A stretch of 64,000 nucleotides of DNA, taken from contig JBOGLA010000040.1 in NCBI GenBank assembly GCA_050746185.1, forward strand, positions 62,001-126,000, in the 5' to 3' direction. The translations under genes and the position numbers were made by a program. Under the pieces are notes generated by a model. The model made no database searches and had not been told where the DNA came from. It saw nothing but the letters and a program-made list of their open reading frames with translations. Source of the DNA: PALSA-188 sp050746185. GTDB lineage: Bacteria; Acidobacteriota; Terriglobia; Terriglobales; Acidobacteriaceae. Positions 8,129 to 17,178 of the stretch are shown here, in pieces (position 1 is the stretch's first letter; every line of letters starts with the position of its first letter).

Positions 8129-9004
8129 ATGGAAATGGAAAAGGTACTGGAAGTAGTCAAGAAAAACACGGATAGGCGTAAGTTCATGAAGGCCGCCGGC
8201 TTCGCTGGTATTGGCGCGGCGGCGGCAACAACTCTTCTTGCCGCCGGCACGGCCTCGGCGCAGGCGGGAAACTCGAGTTCGACCACTGTCAGCGACCCGC
8301 GAACGAAAGATACTCCCGCACAAATTTTCACCGCGGCGTTGATCGCCGAAGATCTGGCTGCGACCTTTTACTACAACGGGCTGATCGGGCCGGTCATACA
8401 GGATCCGAATCTGGCAGGCCCGGGAGGGACGGCCACTCACGTGACGAAGGCCGGCAATTTCGGCAACGTAGATTACCTTCGCGCTGCGTTGACCGAAGAA
8501 CTCATGCACGGCGGACTTTTCCGGACTCTGCTTGGGATCTCCGACCCATCCGCCGATCCCGTGCAGACGTTCTATTTTCCGGACGGAGTGTTCGACACGC
8601 TGGATCCATTCATCGCTACGCTGGAAGCTCTCGAGAACGCCTTCATTGGCGCGTACCTGAACGCCGTTGCTGAATTCGGAAGAATGGCCGGCGTCGCCGG
8701 CGCCGGTTCCGACTACAGTTCGAACACGTTGGCCTACTTCGCCGAAGTCGCTTCGGCTATTTTGGGAATCGAGTCTGAACATCGCACTCTGGGCCGCGTA
8801 ATTGCCAACAAGAATCCGGCGAACAACCGCAATTACGAATTAGTCAGCGGGGTTTATAGCGTTTATAACGGAAAACATTCCGCTGTCGCGGCTCTCACTC
8901 CGTTCCTGACCGCTTCCACCGGACCGGCTTATTCCTTTGCCGACGCGGTCGCGAATGCGCCGTCAGTCGAGGCTAGAACCGGAGGCGGACTGCCACCAAA
9001 ATAA
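8129..9004 (+). CDS. Tat-exported ferritin-like domain protein
   Basis: About 291 residues. The N-terminus TDRRKFMKAAGFAGIGAAA is a twin-arginine signal followed by a hydrophobic segment ending in TASAQA. The mature part is helical and resembles the Ferritin_2 family of secreted four-helix proteins, with AEDLAATFYYNGL, LTEELMHGGLF (an ExxH-like pair) and LGIESEHRTLG (a second ExxH), candidate metal ligands. AGGAG at 8117-8121 precedes the ATG with good spacing. It is monocistronic, followed by a strong terminator. The function is unknown; a di-iron or structural periplasmic role is inferred from the fold. Confidence 0.82.
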   Translation: MEMEKVLEVVKKNTDRRKFMKAAGFAGIGAAAATTLLAAGTASAQAGNSSSTTVSDPRTKDTPAQIFTAALIAEDLAATFYYNGLIGPVIQDPNLAGPGGTATHVTKAGNFGNVDYLRAALTEELMHGGLFRTLLGISDPSADPVQTFYFPDGVFDTLDPFIATLEALENAFIGAYLNAVAEFGRMAGVAGAGSDYSSNTLAYFAEVASAILGIESEHRTLGRVIANKNPANNRNYELVSGVYSVYNGKHSAVAALTPFLTASTGPAYSFADAVANAPSVEARTGGGLPPK

Positions 9005-9021
9005 GTTGTCGCGATCCGACC

Positions 9022-9060
9022 GGAGAGGCCCGTCGAACCTGGCGGGCCTTTCTCCTTTTT
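9022..9060 (+). terminator. Rho-independent terminator after the ferritin-like gene
   Basis: Stem GGAGAGGCCCG (9022-9032) pairs with CGGGCCTTTCTCC (9043-9055) around a roughly 10-base loop, followed by a run of Ts through 9060. Confidence 0.85.
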
Positions 9061-9186
9061 GGGTTCGTCCCGAAGCCGGGACGAAACAGGCAATCTCATC
9101 GGGCACTCTTAACGGGGGCCACGCCGGCTTTTTGAATCCCCGCTCTTCTATTAAACTTGTTGTCCAATTCAAAGGACTCCGCCAAA

Positions 9187-12100
9187 TTGCATAACTTCAA
9201 ATTTCGCTTTTACCGTCGCATTCTTATCCCGCTTCTCTTTGCTGTTTCAATGGCCGCTCAGACTGTGCCGCCCCAGTTTTTCAATGGCCTGAAGTGGCGA
9301 CTGATTGGGCCGTTTCGCGGCGGGCGGGCCGTAGCCGTTAGCGGAGTTCCCGGAGACTCTACGACCTTTTATTTCGGCGCGGTGGATGGCGGTGTTTGGA
9401 AAACTACCGATGCGGGTGTGGTGTGGAATCCCGTCTTCGACAGCCAGAAGGTCGCGTCCATTGGCGCCATTGCAGTAGCTCCATCTGACCCAAACATAAT
9501 CTATGCCGGGACCGGAGAATCGGATATTCGCTCCGACCTGGCTTCGGGCGATGGAGTCTATAAGTCTACTGATGCTGGTCGAAACTGGACTCATGTTGGC
9601 TTGGATGACACGCGCCAGATCAGCCGGATCGTGGTTGATCCGCAAGACCCGAACGGCGTTTATGTTGGCGCGCTGGGCCACGCCTATGGCGCTAACCGGC
9701 AGCGGGGCGTCTACAAATCAATAGATGGCGGGACGCATTGGACCAAAGTCCTGGATCAGGGTGAGGATATTGGTGTCTCGGATCTGGCAATTTGCACCGG
9801 CAATTCGCAGCTTCTATTTGCTGGAACGTGGCAGACACGCCGCCCTCCGTGGAGCGTTTACGGCCCGATAGATGGCCCCGGAGGCGGCCTTTACCGTTCT
9901 CAAGATGCAGGCAAAACGTGGGCGCGACTTAACGGAAAGGGACTGCCGGAGGGCGATTGGGGCCGCATCGGAGTTGCCGTCGCCGCGGATGCCAAGCGGG
10001 TTTACGCGCTGATTCAAGCGCAAACAACTCCCGGACTTTACCGCTCCGACGATGCCGGCGACACGTGGGTGCTGGCCAACGCTGATCCGCGCCTGACGCA
10101 GCGCGCGTGGTATTTCAACAGCATCACCATTGATCCGCGGAATCGCGATGTGATCTATATCCCCAACGTCGCTCTCTACCGATCCGAAGACGCTGGAAAG
10201 ACAATTTCGGTTCTACGCGGCGCGCCGGGCGGCGACGACTATCATCAGATTTGGATTGACCCTAAAAACTCTTCCAGCATGGTTCTGGGAACCGACCAGG
10301 GAACAACCATCAGCCTGGATCGCGGTCTTACTTGGAGCACATGGTACAACCAGCCGATAGCACAGATGTATCACGTCATGACCGACAACCAGTTCCCCTA
10401 TGTAGTGTACGGAGCGCAACAGGATAGTGGAGCGGCCGCCGTGTTGAGCCGCACCGATCACGGCCAGATCACGCCGCGAGACTGGTTTCCTGCGGGCCCG
10501 AGCGAGAGCGGGTACATGGCCCTCGATCCCAACGATTCCAACATCATGTTCGTGACCGAACCCTATGGAAAAGTTGATCGCTTTGACCGGCGCACCAGCC
10601 TTAGCCAGGATATCTCGCCGTGGCCGGTCATCTTGCCTGAGACGGATATCAATCAACGGAAATACCGCGCCCCATGGTCCCCGGTTTTGGTTTTTTCTGC
10701 CGCGGATAAAAAGACACTCTATTTCGGATCGCAATATGTGATGAAGACGACCGATGGCGGCTTGCATTGGGAACGCGTAAGCCCCGATTTGACTGGGAAA
10801 AAACAGACTGTGGAGGACAAATCAAAATCGCCAGAGCCGGCCACTATTTCGAACGCTAAACAACTCGGTTACGGAGTCATCACCGCCATTGCACCTTCGG
10901 CCCTCAACCGTGACTTGATTTGGGTCGGCAGCAACACGGGATTGATACACCTCACCCGCGATGCCGGCAAAACCTGGAAAGACGTTACGCCCCAAGGCCT
11001 TGGCGAATGGAGTGAGATCGCGCTGATGGAGCCTTCCGACTTTGATCCCGGCGTAGCTTACGCGGCGGTGAATCGCAGCCGCCTCGACGATCAGTCACCC
11101 TATCTATATCGAACTCGCGACTACGGGTCCACGTGGCAACGAATTACGAATGGCATTTGTGATCGCTGTTTTCTTCGGTCTGTTCGCGAGGATCCGCAGA
11201 CCAAAGGGCTGCTTTTCGCGGGAACCGAATTTGGAGTGTTTGCGTCTTTCGACGATGGCGACCACTGGCAATCACTGCAACTGAATTTGCCCATTACATC
11301 GGTTCGTGACCTCACGGTTCACGGTGATGATCTGGTCGCGGCGACGCACGGCCGCTCGTTTTGGATTCTTGATGACATCGCGCCATTGCGCCAAACGCTC
11401 GCCGCAAGAAAAGCAGCGTCCGCGTGGCTCTATCGTCCGGCAGAAGCTGTTCGCATTGACAACGATGATTTTCCCGGCACCCCGCTTCCACCCGAAGAAC
11501 CCACCGCAGAAAACCCGCCCAGCGGTGCAATTATTGATTATGTCCTTCAATCTCCTGCCTCCAACGTTAAGCTGGATATCCTCGACGCGCAGGGCAACCT
11601 TGTTCGCAGGTACTCTTCGAGAAATCAGAATACCGGCAACCCCGCGCCGCTCCCCGTTGCGGAGCGTTGGATCGCGAAACCTCAGATTGTCGAGAAGACG
11701 CCCGGCATGCACCGATTCGTCTGGGACCTTAAATGGAGTAGCTCGGGCGGCCCGGTCGCGGATGAAGAAGCGGTATTCAACAATCCCAGCGGCCCAAAAG
11801 TCGCGCCGGGGAGTTATCAAGTTCGCCTCACCGTGGATGGACAAGCGCAGACCCAACCTTTGCGAGTGACCATGGACCCGCGATCGTCCGCAACGCCCGA
11901 GGCGCTCTTCCGGCAGCAGCAACTGGCCCGGCAGATGTTTGCTGAGACCATTCATGCCCGCGATGCGCTGGCAGAGATTGACTCAGTCAAGAAGCAACTT
12001 GCCGATATTGCTAAAGAGCTACCGGCGGGGAACCGGCCATTGAGATCTGAGCTGGACGACACGCAGGCAGCGATGGCTGAGATTGTTAAGGTTCAAGAAG

Positions 12101-12339
12101 CTGCCCCAAGCCAGAATCCGGGTTTGGAATTTTCCTATAAGGAATTGGCGTCGGCGCTGCTGCTCGTCGAAACCAGCGATCGTGAAATCCCGTCGCAGGC
12201 GATTGCGGTTTACAAAGAATCGAGCCAACAAGTCCAGAGCCGTATCGCCGAGTGGACAACCTTCAAACAAGCACGGCTGTCGCAACTGAATCATCAACTG
12301 AAGGAATTAAACCTTCACATAAACACATCTCAAAACTGA
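9187..12339 (+). CDS. Large secreted sortilin/VPS10-like beta-propeller protein (paralogue 1)
   Basis: About 1,050 residues from the TTG at 9187, which gives a compact signal peptide (HNFKFRFYRRILIPLLFAVSMAAQ); a TTG at 9157 would add ten residues. The mature protein starts with GLKWRLIGPFRGGRAVAVSGV and has many BNR/Asp-box repeats (VWKTTDAGVVW, VYKSTDAGRNW, LYRSQDAGKTW, YRSDDAGDTW, HLTRDAGKTW), typical of sortilin N-domain or glycosyl-hydrolase-like propellers. The last 300 residues include a beta-sandwich-like region and a helical tail. The catalytic or binding role is unknown. It is about as long as, and clearly related to, the gene at 37218-40421. Confidence 0.88.
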   Translation: MHNFKFRFYRRILIPLLFAVSMAAQTVPPQFFNGLKWRLIGPFRGGRAVAVSGVPGDSTTFYFGAVDGGVWKTTDAGVVWNPVFDSQKVASIGAIAVAPSDPNIIYAGTGESDIRSDLASGDGVYKSTDAGRNWTHVGLDDTRQISRIVVDPQDPNGVYVGALGHAYGANRQRGVYKSIDGGTHWTKVLDQGEDIGVSDLAICTGNSQLLFAGTWQTRRPPWSVYGPIDGPGGGLYRSQDAGKTWARLNGKGLPEGDWGRIGVAVAADAKRVYALIQAQTTPGLYRSDDAGDTWVLANADPRLTQRAWYFNSITIDPRNRDVIYIPNVALYRSEDAGKTISVLRGAPGGDDYHQIWIDPKNSSSMVLGTDQGTTISLDRGLTWSTWYNQPIAQMYHVMTDNQFPYVVYGAQQDSGAAAVLSRTDHGQITPRDWFPAGPSESGYMALDPNDSNIMFVTEPYGKVDRFDRRTSLSQDISPWPVILPETDINQRKYRAPWSPVLVFSAADKKTLYFGSQYVMKTTDGGLHWERVSPDLTGKKQTVEDKSKSPEPATISNAKQLGYGVITAIAPSALNRDLIWVGSNTGLIHLTRDAGKTWKDVTPQGLGEWSEIALMEPSDFDPGVAYAAVNRSRLDDQSPYLYRTRDYGSTWQRITNGICDRCFLRSVREDPQTKGLLFAGTEFGVFASFDDGDHWQSLQLNLPITSVRDLTVHGDDLVAATHGRSFWILDDIAPLRQTLAARKAASAWLYRPAEAVRIDNDDFPGTPLPPEEPTAENPPSGAIIDYVLQSPASNVKLDILDAQGNLVRRYSSRNQNTGNPAPLPVAERWIAKPQIVEKTPGMHRFVWDLKWSSSGGPVADEEAVFNNPSGPKVAPGSYQVRLTVDGQAQTQPLRVTMDPRSSATPEALFRQQQLARQMFAETIHARDALAEIDSVKKQLADIAKELPAGNRPLRSELDDTQAAMAEIVKVQEAAPSQNPGLEFSYKELASALLLVETSDREIPSQAIAVYKESSQQVQSRIAEWTTFKQARLSQLNHQLKELNLHINTSQN

Positions 12340-12346
12340 GCAGCGG

Positions 12347-13264
12347 CTAACCACGGTACTCGATCGCAACCTGCTCTCGATCTGACGCTTTCACCGCCCG
12401 TGCCATTCGCGGCGTGTTATGCGCAATCCCGTAGTGTCCGTGTGCGTCGAGCAAAATCATTCCGCCATGCCCATTCAGGCGAGCCTTTAGATAATTGATC
12501 GCTTCCGCAGCCGCCCATTCCGGCAAATTTCCCGCGGCCACGCGGTCGGCAGCCCACTTGGCCAACACCAGCTTCATGATCGGCTCTCCCCATCCAGTGG
12601 TGGATGCCGCCGCAGACTTGTTATCCGCATAACATCCGCATCCAATCAGCGACGAATCGCCCAACCGGCCCGGAGCTTTATTCAATGTTCCCCCAGTTGA
12701 CGTAGCTGCGGCGATGTTTCCCCGGGCATCGAGAGCCACGGCGCCGACAGTGTCATGCGAGATTGCCGGCGCAAATAGATCGTCCGTGTTTTCGGCGTCG
12801 CGAGATTGAAACTCCCGAAGCCGTTCGATCTCCCGCGGAATGATGAGATCAGCATTTTCGCAAAGCGGTATCCCCTGCGCCGCAGCGAACTTTTCCGCGC
12901 CCTCCGCTACGAAATACACATGCGGGCTTTCGCTGAGAATTTTGCGGGCCGCGCGAACCGGATTACGAAGATGCTCGACGCATCCCACTCCGCCGGTGCG
13001 GAGCGTGCTGCCGTCCATGATGAGCGCGTCAAGCTGGACCTTGCCGTCACGATTCAGAAAGCTTCCGCGGCCCGCATCGAACGTCTCGTCATCTTCCATG
13101 ATGACGACAGCTTCTTCCACCGTATCGAGCGCCGATCCGCCACGCTCCAGAACCTGCCAACCCGCAAGCATCGCGTTCCGGACGCCATTCAGATGAGCCT
13201 TGACCATGTCGTCAGGAATGGCCCAGGCACCGCCATGAACGAGAAGCACTGGATTCGTGGACAA
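12347..13264 (-). CDS. Isoaspartyl peptidase / L-asparaginase (Ntn hydrolase)
   Basis: About 305 residues. Plant-type asparaginases are made as precursors that cleave themselves before a threonine, which becomes the nucleophile for hydrolysing isoAsp dipeptides or asparagine. The N-terminal VLLVHGGAWAIP and the internal HDTVGAVALDARGNIAAATSTGG, containing the cleavage point before Thr, are diagnostic, as is GRLGDSSLIGCGCYAD. The start appears to be TTG with no obvious ribosome site, so the exact start is uncertain. It is convergent with the sortilin-like gene, 7 bases from its stop. Confidence 0.92.
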   Translation of the reverse strand: MSTNPVLLVHGGAWAIPDDMVKAHLNGVRNAMLAGWQVLERGGSALDTVEEAVVIMEDDETFDAGRGSFLNRDGKVQLDALIMDGSTLRTGGVGCVEHLRNPVRAARKILSESPHVYFVAEGAEKFAAAQGIPLCENADLIIPREIERLREFQSRDAENTDDLFAPAISHDTVGAVALDARGNIAAATSTGGTLNKAPGRLGDSSLIGCGCYADNKSAAASTTGWGEPIMKLVLAKWAADRVAAGNLPEWAAAEAINYLKARLNGHGGMILLDAHGHYGIAHNTPRMARAVKASDREQVAIEYRG

Positions 13265-13330
13265 GGGGATGGGAACTTAGACCAACTCAAAATATTAATG
13301 ACGGGATAGTCTAACATTGGGGATGGGATT

Positions 13331-13726
13331 TCAATGGGTGCCAGAAGCAAGGAGCCAACCGAAACTGCCGGGCGAGTCGCAGGGATCGAAGGGCTGCCAT
13401 CCGCGTGCTGCCTGCTCCGCGAACTCGACTAGAAATTGTCCAATCGAGCGAGAATGCAGGTCATCAGCGCTTCGGTTAGCTAGCCGAACGGCATCGAACT
13501 CGTGATAGCAGTGGTCGTCGAGCGACAGATGCTCCCCGGCATATAGAAATGCTTCCGGCACGCGGACCTGCTGGGCGATGAACAGCCTATCGGGCAGAAG
13601 TGCTTTCAGCAGTTCTTGTGCTATTAAGTCGATAGCCAAGGACGCCGGGTTCGAGAAGACGACGCGACCGAATTTTTTATAATTGCCTCCGTCTCGATAT
13701 AGGTAAACGAATTCGATGTTCTCCAT
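13331..13726 (-). CDS. Conserved small protein paired with an HNH nuclease
   Basis: About 131 residues with no recognised domain name. Distinctive segments are FVYLYRDGGNYKKFGRVVFSN at the N-terminus and LDDHCYHEFDAV in the middle, plus LFIAQQVRVPEAF; acidic and histidine residues in DDHCYHEF could bind metal. I recall similar proteins with YRDxxNYKxxGxVVFSN, but not a function. It begins 12 bases after the HNH nuclease gene and is surely co-transcribed with it. Possible roles are an immunity or accessory subunit for the nuclease; this is speculation. Confidence 0.7.
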   Translation of the reverse strand: MENIEFVYLYRDGGNYKKFGRVVFSNPASLAIDLIAQELLKALLPDRLFIAQQVRVPEAFLYAGEHLSLDDHCYHEFDAVRLANRSADDLHSRSIGQFLVEFAEQAARGWQPFDPCDSPGSFGWLLASGTH

Positions 13727-13738
13727 CCGTGCCTCCGT

Positions 13739-14500
13739 CTATTTCTTCAAAAAAACCTGTTCATTGTGGTATCTAAGAAACTTCAGCTCCGGCGCGAAGT
13801 GCCGCGGGAGCGAAATGGAAACGTGCTCATATCGAAGTAGAAGCTCATGGGTTCCTATATCGGACGATTTGCGCTTTGCTTTAGGAGAAATCTTGACTCT
13901 CAGATCCGGCGTGATAGTGAGCAGGCCGCAGTCAAAAGCCCGATCATGGACAGCGTTCAAGCAGAGGCCATTTCTCGGGTTAGTCCGATTCTTGACATCC
14001 GCCACCCATGGGACTATGTGGCTCGCATTGAGGAGTTCCGGCATCGAGCAACCGGTGATACAGCAACATGATCCGTATGCGGCAAGAACTACAGATCTAA
14101 AAAACCCTTGATTAACCCGCGCTCTGGTGATTGCGTCTCGCGTCTTTCCCTCCGGGAAAATAAAATTTTCGTCTTCTAGTATCGCGCTACGCCCGGTCAT
14201 TCCAGCAAGGAGTTGTTCACTCTCAAACGACAGTCGCTCCCAGTCCAGTGCAAACTCGTTAAAGACAGCTACTTCGGCCTTGGATCCATGTGACGCGCCA
14301 GAGATATTTCGTTCCTTGAGCGCAGGGTCGAGGCGAGCGAAGTTCGCGAGCTTCCAAGAAACTGCCGAAGGCGTTCGACTGAGAGCCTGAGCGAGCTGAA
14401 TGACCAAGGGATTTCGAATGTGAATTTGTCCGAACGGAATCTTGCAATAAAGGTTGAAGGCGACGATGAGTTCTTCGTGCGTCCAGTCTCGGCTTCGCAT
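13739..14500 (-). CDS. HNH endonuclease, putative restriction type
   Basis: About 253 residues. The N-terminal 90 residues are helical (WTHEELIVAFNLYCKIPFGQIH, RTPSAVSWKLANFARLDP), resembling a DNA-recognition head of restriction-like HNH proteins. The C-terminal nuclease has CCCITGC, ELLNASHIVPWVAD, NPRNGLCLNAVHDRAFDCGL, the HNH_2 pattern with the SHI(V)PW histidine, the asparagine and the HDRAFD histidine. It lies upstream of and is coupled to the 13331 gene. The pair sits between metabolic genes with no other mobile signature. A modification-dependent or phage-defence role is inferred only from the family. Confidence 0.82.
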   Translation of the reverse strand: MRSRDWTHEELIVAFNLYCKIPFGQIHIRNPLVIQLAQALSRTPSAVSWKLANFARLDPALKERNISGASHGSKAEVAVFNEFALDWERLSFESEQLLAGMTGRSAILEDENFIFPEGKTRDAITRARVNQGFFRSVVLAAYGSCCCITGCSMPELLNASHIVPWVADVKNRTNPRNGLCLNAVHDRAFDCGLLTITPDLRVKISPKAKRKSSDIGTHELLLRYEHVSISLPRHFAPELKFLRYHNEQVFLKK

Positions 14501-14528
14501 ATGGTTGGCTAAAACCGGGAAGGTGCCG

Positions 14529-15200
14529 TTACGCGGCCTGTCCCGCCTTGGCTGGAGCCGCGCCCACGCCTTCGGTCCGAGTCCATGTGTAGCGAATGCG
14601 GTGAATCACGGTGATGGTGGACAAGACTGCGATGATCCATAGCACCGGCGCCATGCGGTTGAAAAGCGCCCCGATGATCACCAGCACCAAACGCTCCGGA
14701 CGTTCCATGAATCCCACCTTGCACGATCCAATCAACGACTCCGCCCGCGCTCGTGAGTAGCTCACCATGATCGCGCTGATCATAACGATAGCTGTGAGTA
14801 TGACGTAGAAGAAGCGGTCGCCGCGCGCATAAAAAACCAGCAATCCAAGAAACTGCGAGGCGTCGCTGTAACGATCCACCACGGAATCGAAAAATCCGCC
14901 AAACCGCGTCACCCGATTGCTGGCGCGCGCGACCCGTCCATCTACAAGATCGAAAAATCCTGAGCCAATGATCACCAGTCCCGCATAACGGAACATCCGC
15001 GCCTGATTGTCCGCATTCGCGTATCCGAAAAGAATCGCGGCAACGACGTTGACAACCAGCCCCATAAACGTAAGCACGTTGGGATTGATTCGCGCCAGGG
15101 CCAGCCATCGGACGATGGCATCGAGCAGTACGCCACAGGCCCGCCCAAAGGCCCTCGTCCAAGTCATCGTCTCACGATTCGTTTCATCTCTTGCTTCCAT
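14529..15200 (-). CDS. CDP-alcohol phosphatidyltransferase
   Basis: About 223 residues with five or six hydrophobic helices. It carries the complete family signature DG-x2-AR-x8-G-x3-D-x3-D, read as DGRVAR...G-GFF-D-SVV-D. These integral membrane enzymes move a phosphatidyl or phosphoalcohol group from a CDP-alcohol to an acceptor such as glycerol phosphate or inositol phosphate. The acceptor cannot be told from sequence; PgsA-like or phosphatidylinositol-phosphate-synthase-like are both possible. The gene starts 6 bases after the greA stop, so they form an operon. Confidence 0.88.
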   Translation of the reverse strand: MEARDETNRETMTWTRAFGRACGVLLDAIVRWLALARINPNVLTFMGLVVNVVAAILFGYANADNQARMFRYAGLVIIGSGFFDLVDGRVARASNRVTRFGGFFDSVVDRYSDASQFLGLLVFYARGDRFFYVILTAIVMISAIMVSYSRARAESLIGSCKVGFMERPERLVLVIIGALFNRMAPVLWIIAVLSTITVIHRIRYTWTRTEGVGAAPAKAGQAA

Positions 15201-15206
15201 GGCGGG

Positions 15207-15686
15207 CTATTCGGCCTCGGCGATGTCGTACATTGTGCTTAACCGCAGGATATCCATCTCCCGTTTTCCGTTCGGCGTAATCACCTGAACCGTGTCGCCG
15301 ACCTTCTTATTCAGCAATGCCCGGCCTATCGGCGAGGTGGTTGAAATTTTCCCCGCGGCAAAGTCAGATTCTTCGCTGGTCACCAGCTTGTATTCGATTT
15401 CCTCTTCCTTGCTGTTATCGTAAACCCGCACCGTGGACCCAAGCCCAACCTTGTCTTTGGGAATATCAGCCATATTGATCAGGGAAAAATCCGCAAGCCG
15501 TTTCCCCAACTGGCGGATTCTGGCTTTGACGAATTCCTGCCGCTGTTTCGCCATGTGATATTCGGCATTTTCGCTGAGATCGCCCAGCGCGGCGGCCTTC
15601 TTGATTTCTTTTGGAAGGTCATGGACCAACTCATGTTCGAGTTGATTGATCTCTTCTCGTAACTTCTTCGTTATTTCCTCGGTCAT
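15207..15686 (-). CDS. greA: Transcription elongation factor GreA
   Basis: About 159 residues from the ATG at 15686, the normal GreA length; longer readings add an unrelated N-terminus. The N-terminal coiled coil (LREEINQLEHELVHDLPKEI...ALGDLSENAEYHMAKQRQ) includes the acidic tip DLSENAEY that enters the RNA polymerase secondary channel and stimulates transcript cleavage. The C-terminal FKBP-like domain contains TSPIGRALLNKKVGDTVQVITPNG. It is first in a two-gene operon with the phosphatidyltransferase. Confidence 0.97.
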   Translation of the reverse strand: MTEEITKKLREEINQLEHELVHDLPKEIKKAAALGDLSENAEYHMAKQRQEFVKARIRQLGKRLADFSLINMADIPKDKVGLGSTVRVYDNSKEEEIEYKLVTSEESDFAAGKISTTSPIGRALLNKKVGDTVQVITPNGKREMDILRLSTMYDIAEAE

Positions 15687-15949
15687 GTTTTCGGGATTAT
15701 AAACCCTTGACGGTCGCCCATAGCGTCTGACAACCGGTGCGCGATTTGTTATTCTGCGCATCCGCCATTTGTAACGTGACGGCTATCTCGTTGAATATAA
15801 GGTATATGTCATTATTAATTTTCTGCTTATCCCGCACAAAATCAGGTATTGAGCGGACGGACATCCATTTCCGCGGGGGAACCAGTTCTCCAATGACGGT
15901 CTCGACGACGGCGATCTGACCAGCTAGAAGTTGGCACGCCGAGGTATCT

Positions 15950-16162
15950 ATGCCTCTTTTTGCGACGGAAAACAAGATGAAATGGCTATTCTTCTTATTC
16001 GTAACTGCGCTCCCGCTGTTCGCACGACAGGTCGAGTTCCGCACCGGCTTCCCCGGCGGTGTTTATACGTTCAACGGGGCCAATTCGGGAGAGAGTCGGG
16101 TGAAAATGGTCTTTATCTCCCGCTTCGAAAACTTCGCATCATCGAATCTGATCTATGACTAG
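15950..16162 (+). CDS. Possible small secreted peptide or gene remnant
   Basis: 70 codons, or 61 from the ATG at 15977. The residues MKWLFFLFVTALPLFA look like a signal peptide, followed by only about 45 residues (QVEFRTGFPGGVYTFNG...) ending in a stop. No family is recognised. It could be a truncated exported protein. The weak GACGGA-like site upstream gives little support. Confidence 0.25.
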   Translation: MPLFATENKMKWLFFLFVTALPLFARQVEFRTGFPGGVYTFNGANSGESRVKMVFISRFENFASSNLIYD

Positions 16163-16368
16163 TCCGGCGCCATAGACCCGACGATTAGAGATTAGAAAGA
16201 TTCGAGATGCGCAGGTGCGAAGTATAGAACTACAAGTTTCAAGAGGAACTCAGTTGGTAAACACAATCGGAATTTTACCCGGCGCTGTCTCACGCCCGCT
16301 TTCTGCGGTCACGAATGAAGAAATTATTTCCCGCCAAAAAGCTTTTCCGTTTTTCACCAAAATTTTTC

Positions 16369-16397
16369 TTGACATTATCGCGGGCTGTCCCTAAATT
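16369..16397 (+). promoter_or_regulatory. Sigma-70 promoter of the XRE regulator
   Basis: Perfect -35 box TTGACA (16369-16374), 17-base spacer, -10 box TAAATT (16392-16397). The expected start site is near 16404, about 60 bases before the ATG at 16463. Confidence 0.75.
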
Positions 16398-16462
16398 CGC
16401 ATCAGTTGGAACTTGATAAGTTTGGTTCCAGGGATAGGCTAGCTCTGGCCCTCCCAGACTCA

Positions 16463-17002
16463 ATGGCCACAAATCTTGCCCCGGTAGATTCCAGGGAAGT
16501 TGTCCGCTGTGATCGTTGCCTTCTGGTTCAATTCCGTACCACCAACAGTCTTTGCCGCCGTTGCCGCGGTTCGCTTGATGAAGACGAACCGGAAATCATT
16601 TCTGCCCCTCCTCCACCGCAACTAATGCCGCAACACGGTCACGGGCGGGGTCACTTGAATCTCGCGTCATCCATCCGGTCTATGCGTCTTCGCAATGGCC
16701 TAAGCCAGCGTCAACTGGCCTTACGGATGTCAGTGCCGCGAACATACGTTTCCAAAATCGAAAACGAAAAAGCTACCCCAACTTTATCTTCGCTGGAACG
16801 GCTCGCGCGAGCTTTGGAAGTGAGCGTTCCCGATTTGCTGTGCGGAGGCGAGCACAATCGTCAGGAAGAGATCAGCGACCTGATGAAGGACCCGTTTGTC
16901 GCCGAGATGCTGCCGTTCCTTTCGGGATTGAATGGGATGCACATGTCGAGCGTTCTAACGCAGATGCGGGACCTGACCGTGCGTCCGCGAAGAAGCGCGT
17001 AA
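16463..17002 (+). CDS. Zinc-ribbon and XRE-family helix-turn-helix regulator
   Basis: About 179 residues from the ATG at 16463. An N-terminal zinc ribbon (CDRC, then CRRC about 15 residues later) is followed by a proline-rich linker and an HTH_3 domain: IRSMRLRNGLSQRQLALRMSVPRTYVSKIENEKATPTLSSLERLARAL. The C-terminal 50 residues are helical and acidic. It is probably a cytoplasmic DNA-binding repressor. It is transcribed alone from the promoter at 16369 and ends at a strong terminator at 17043. The target is unknown; the neighbouring DUF6978-DUF1828 pair is a candidate. Confidence 0.85.
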   Translation: MATNLAPVDSREVVRCDRCLLVQFRTTNSLCRRCRGSLDEDEPEIISAPPPPQLMPQHGHGRGHLNLASSIRSMRLRNGLSQRQLALRMSVPRTYVSKIENEKATPTLSSLERLARALEVSVPDLLCGGEHNRQEEISDLMKDPFVAEMLPFLSGLNGMHMSSVLTQMRDLTVRPRRSA

Positions 17003-17042
17003 ACAGGCTTATCCAGTTTTATCCGGGCAACCAGCCAACAGC

Positions 17043-17069
17043 GCCGGGACCGAAAGGTCCCGGCTTTTT
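17043..17069 (+). terminator. Rho-independent terminator after the XRE gene
   Basis: Perfect 9-bp stem GCCGGGACC (17043-17051) and GGTCCCGGC (17056-17064), GAAA tetraloop, then five Ts. Confidence 0.93.
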
Positions 17070-17178
17070 GTGCGGTCGGGAGTGATGGCTCTTCACGTCC
17101 CGCTAAAAGACTTAACTCGGGTACGGAAATCTTCCCCATGTATACTTCCCCCATTGAACTTTGAAACAGTAATTTTTT

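Larger units (their letters stand above)
15687..16462. other. Gene-poor interval between greA and the XRE regulator
   Basis: About 775 bases with no convincing conserved gene. The only candidate is a short plus-strand frame at 15950-16162, annotated separately. AT-rich stretches near 16300-16400 lead into the promoter of the XRE gene. The opposite-strand frame at 15697-16044 has no family features. Confidence 0.5.

Noticed and set aside
15697..16044. Minus-strand frame upstream of greA
   Set aside because: No family features, poor composition, and its end abuts greA without operon logic.
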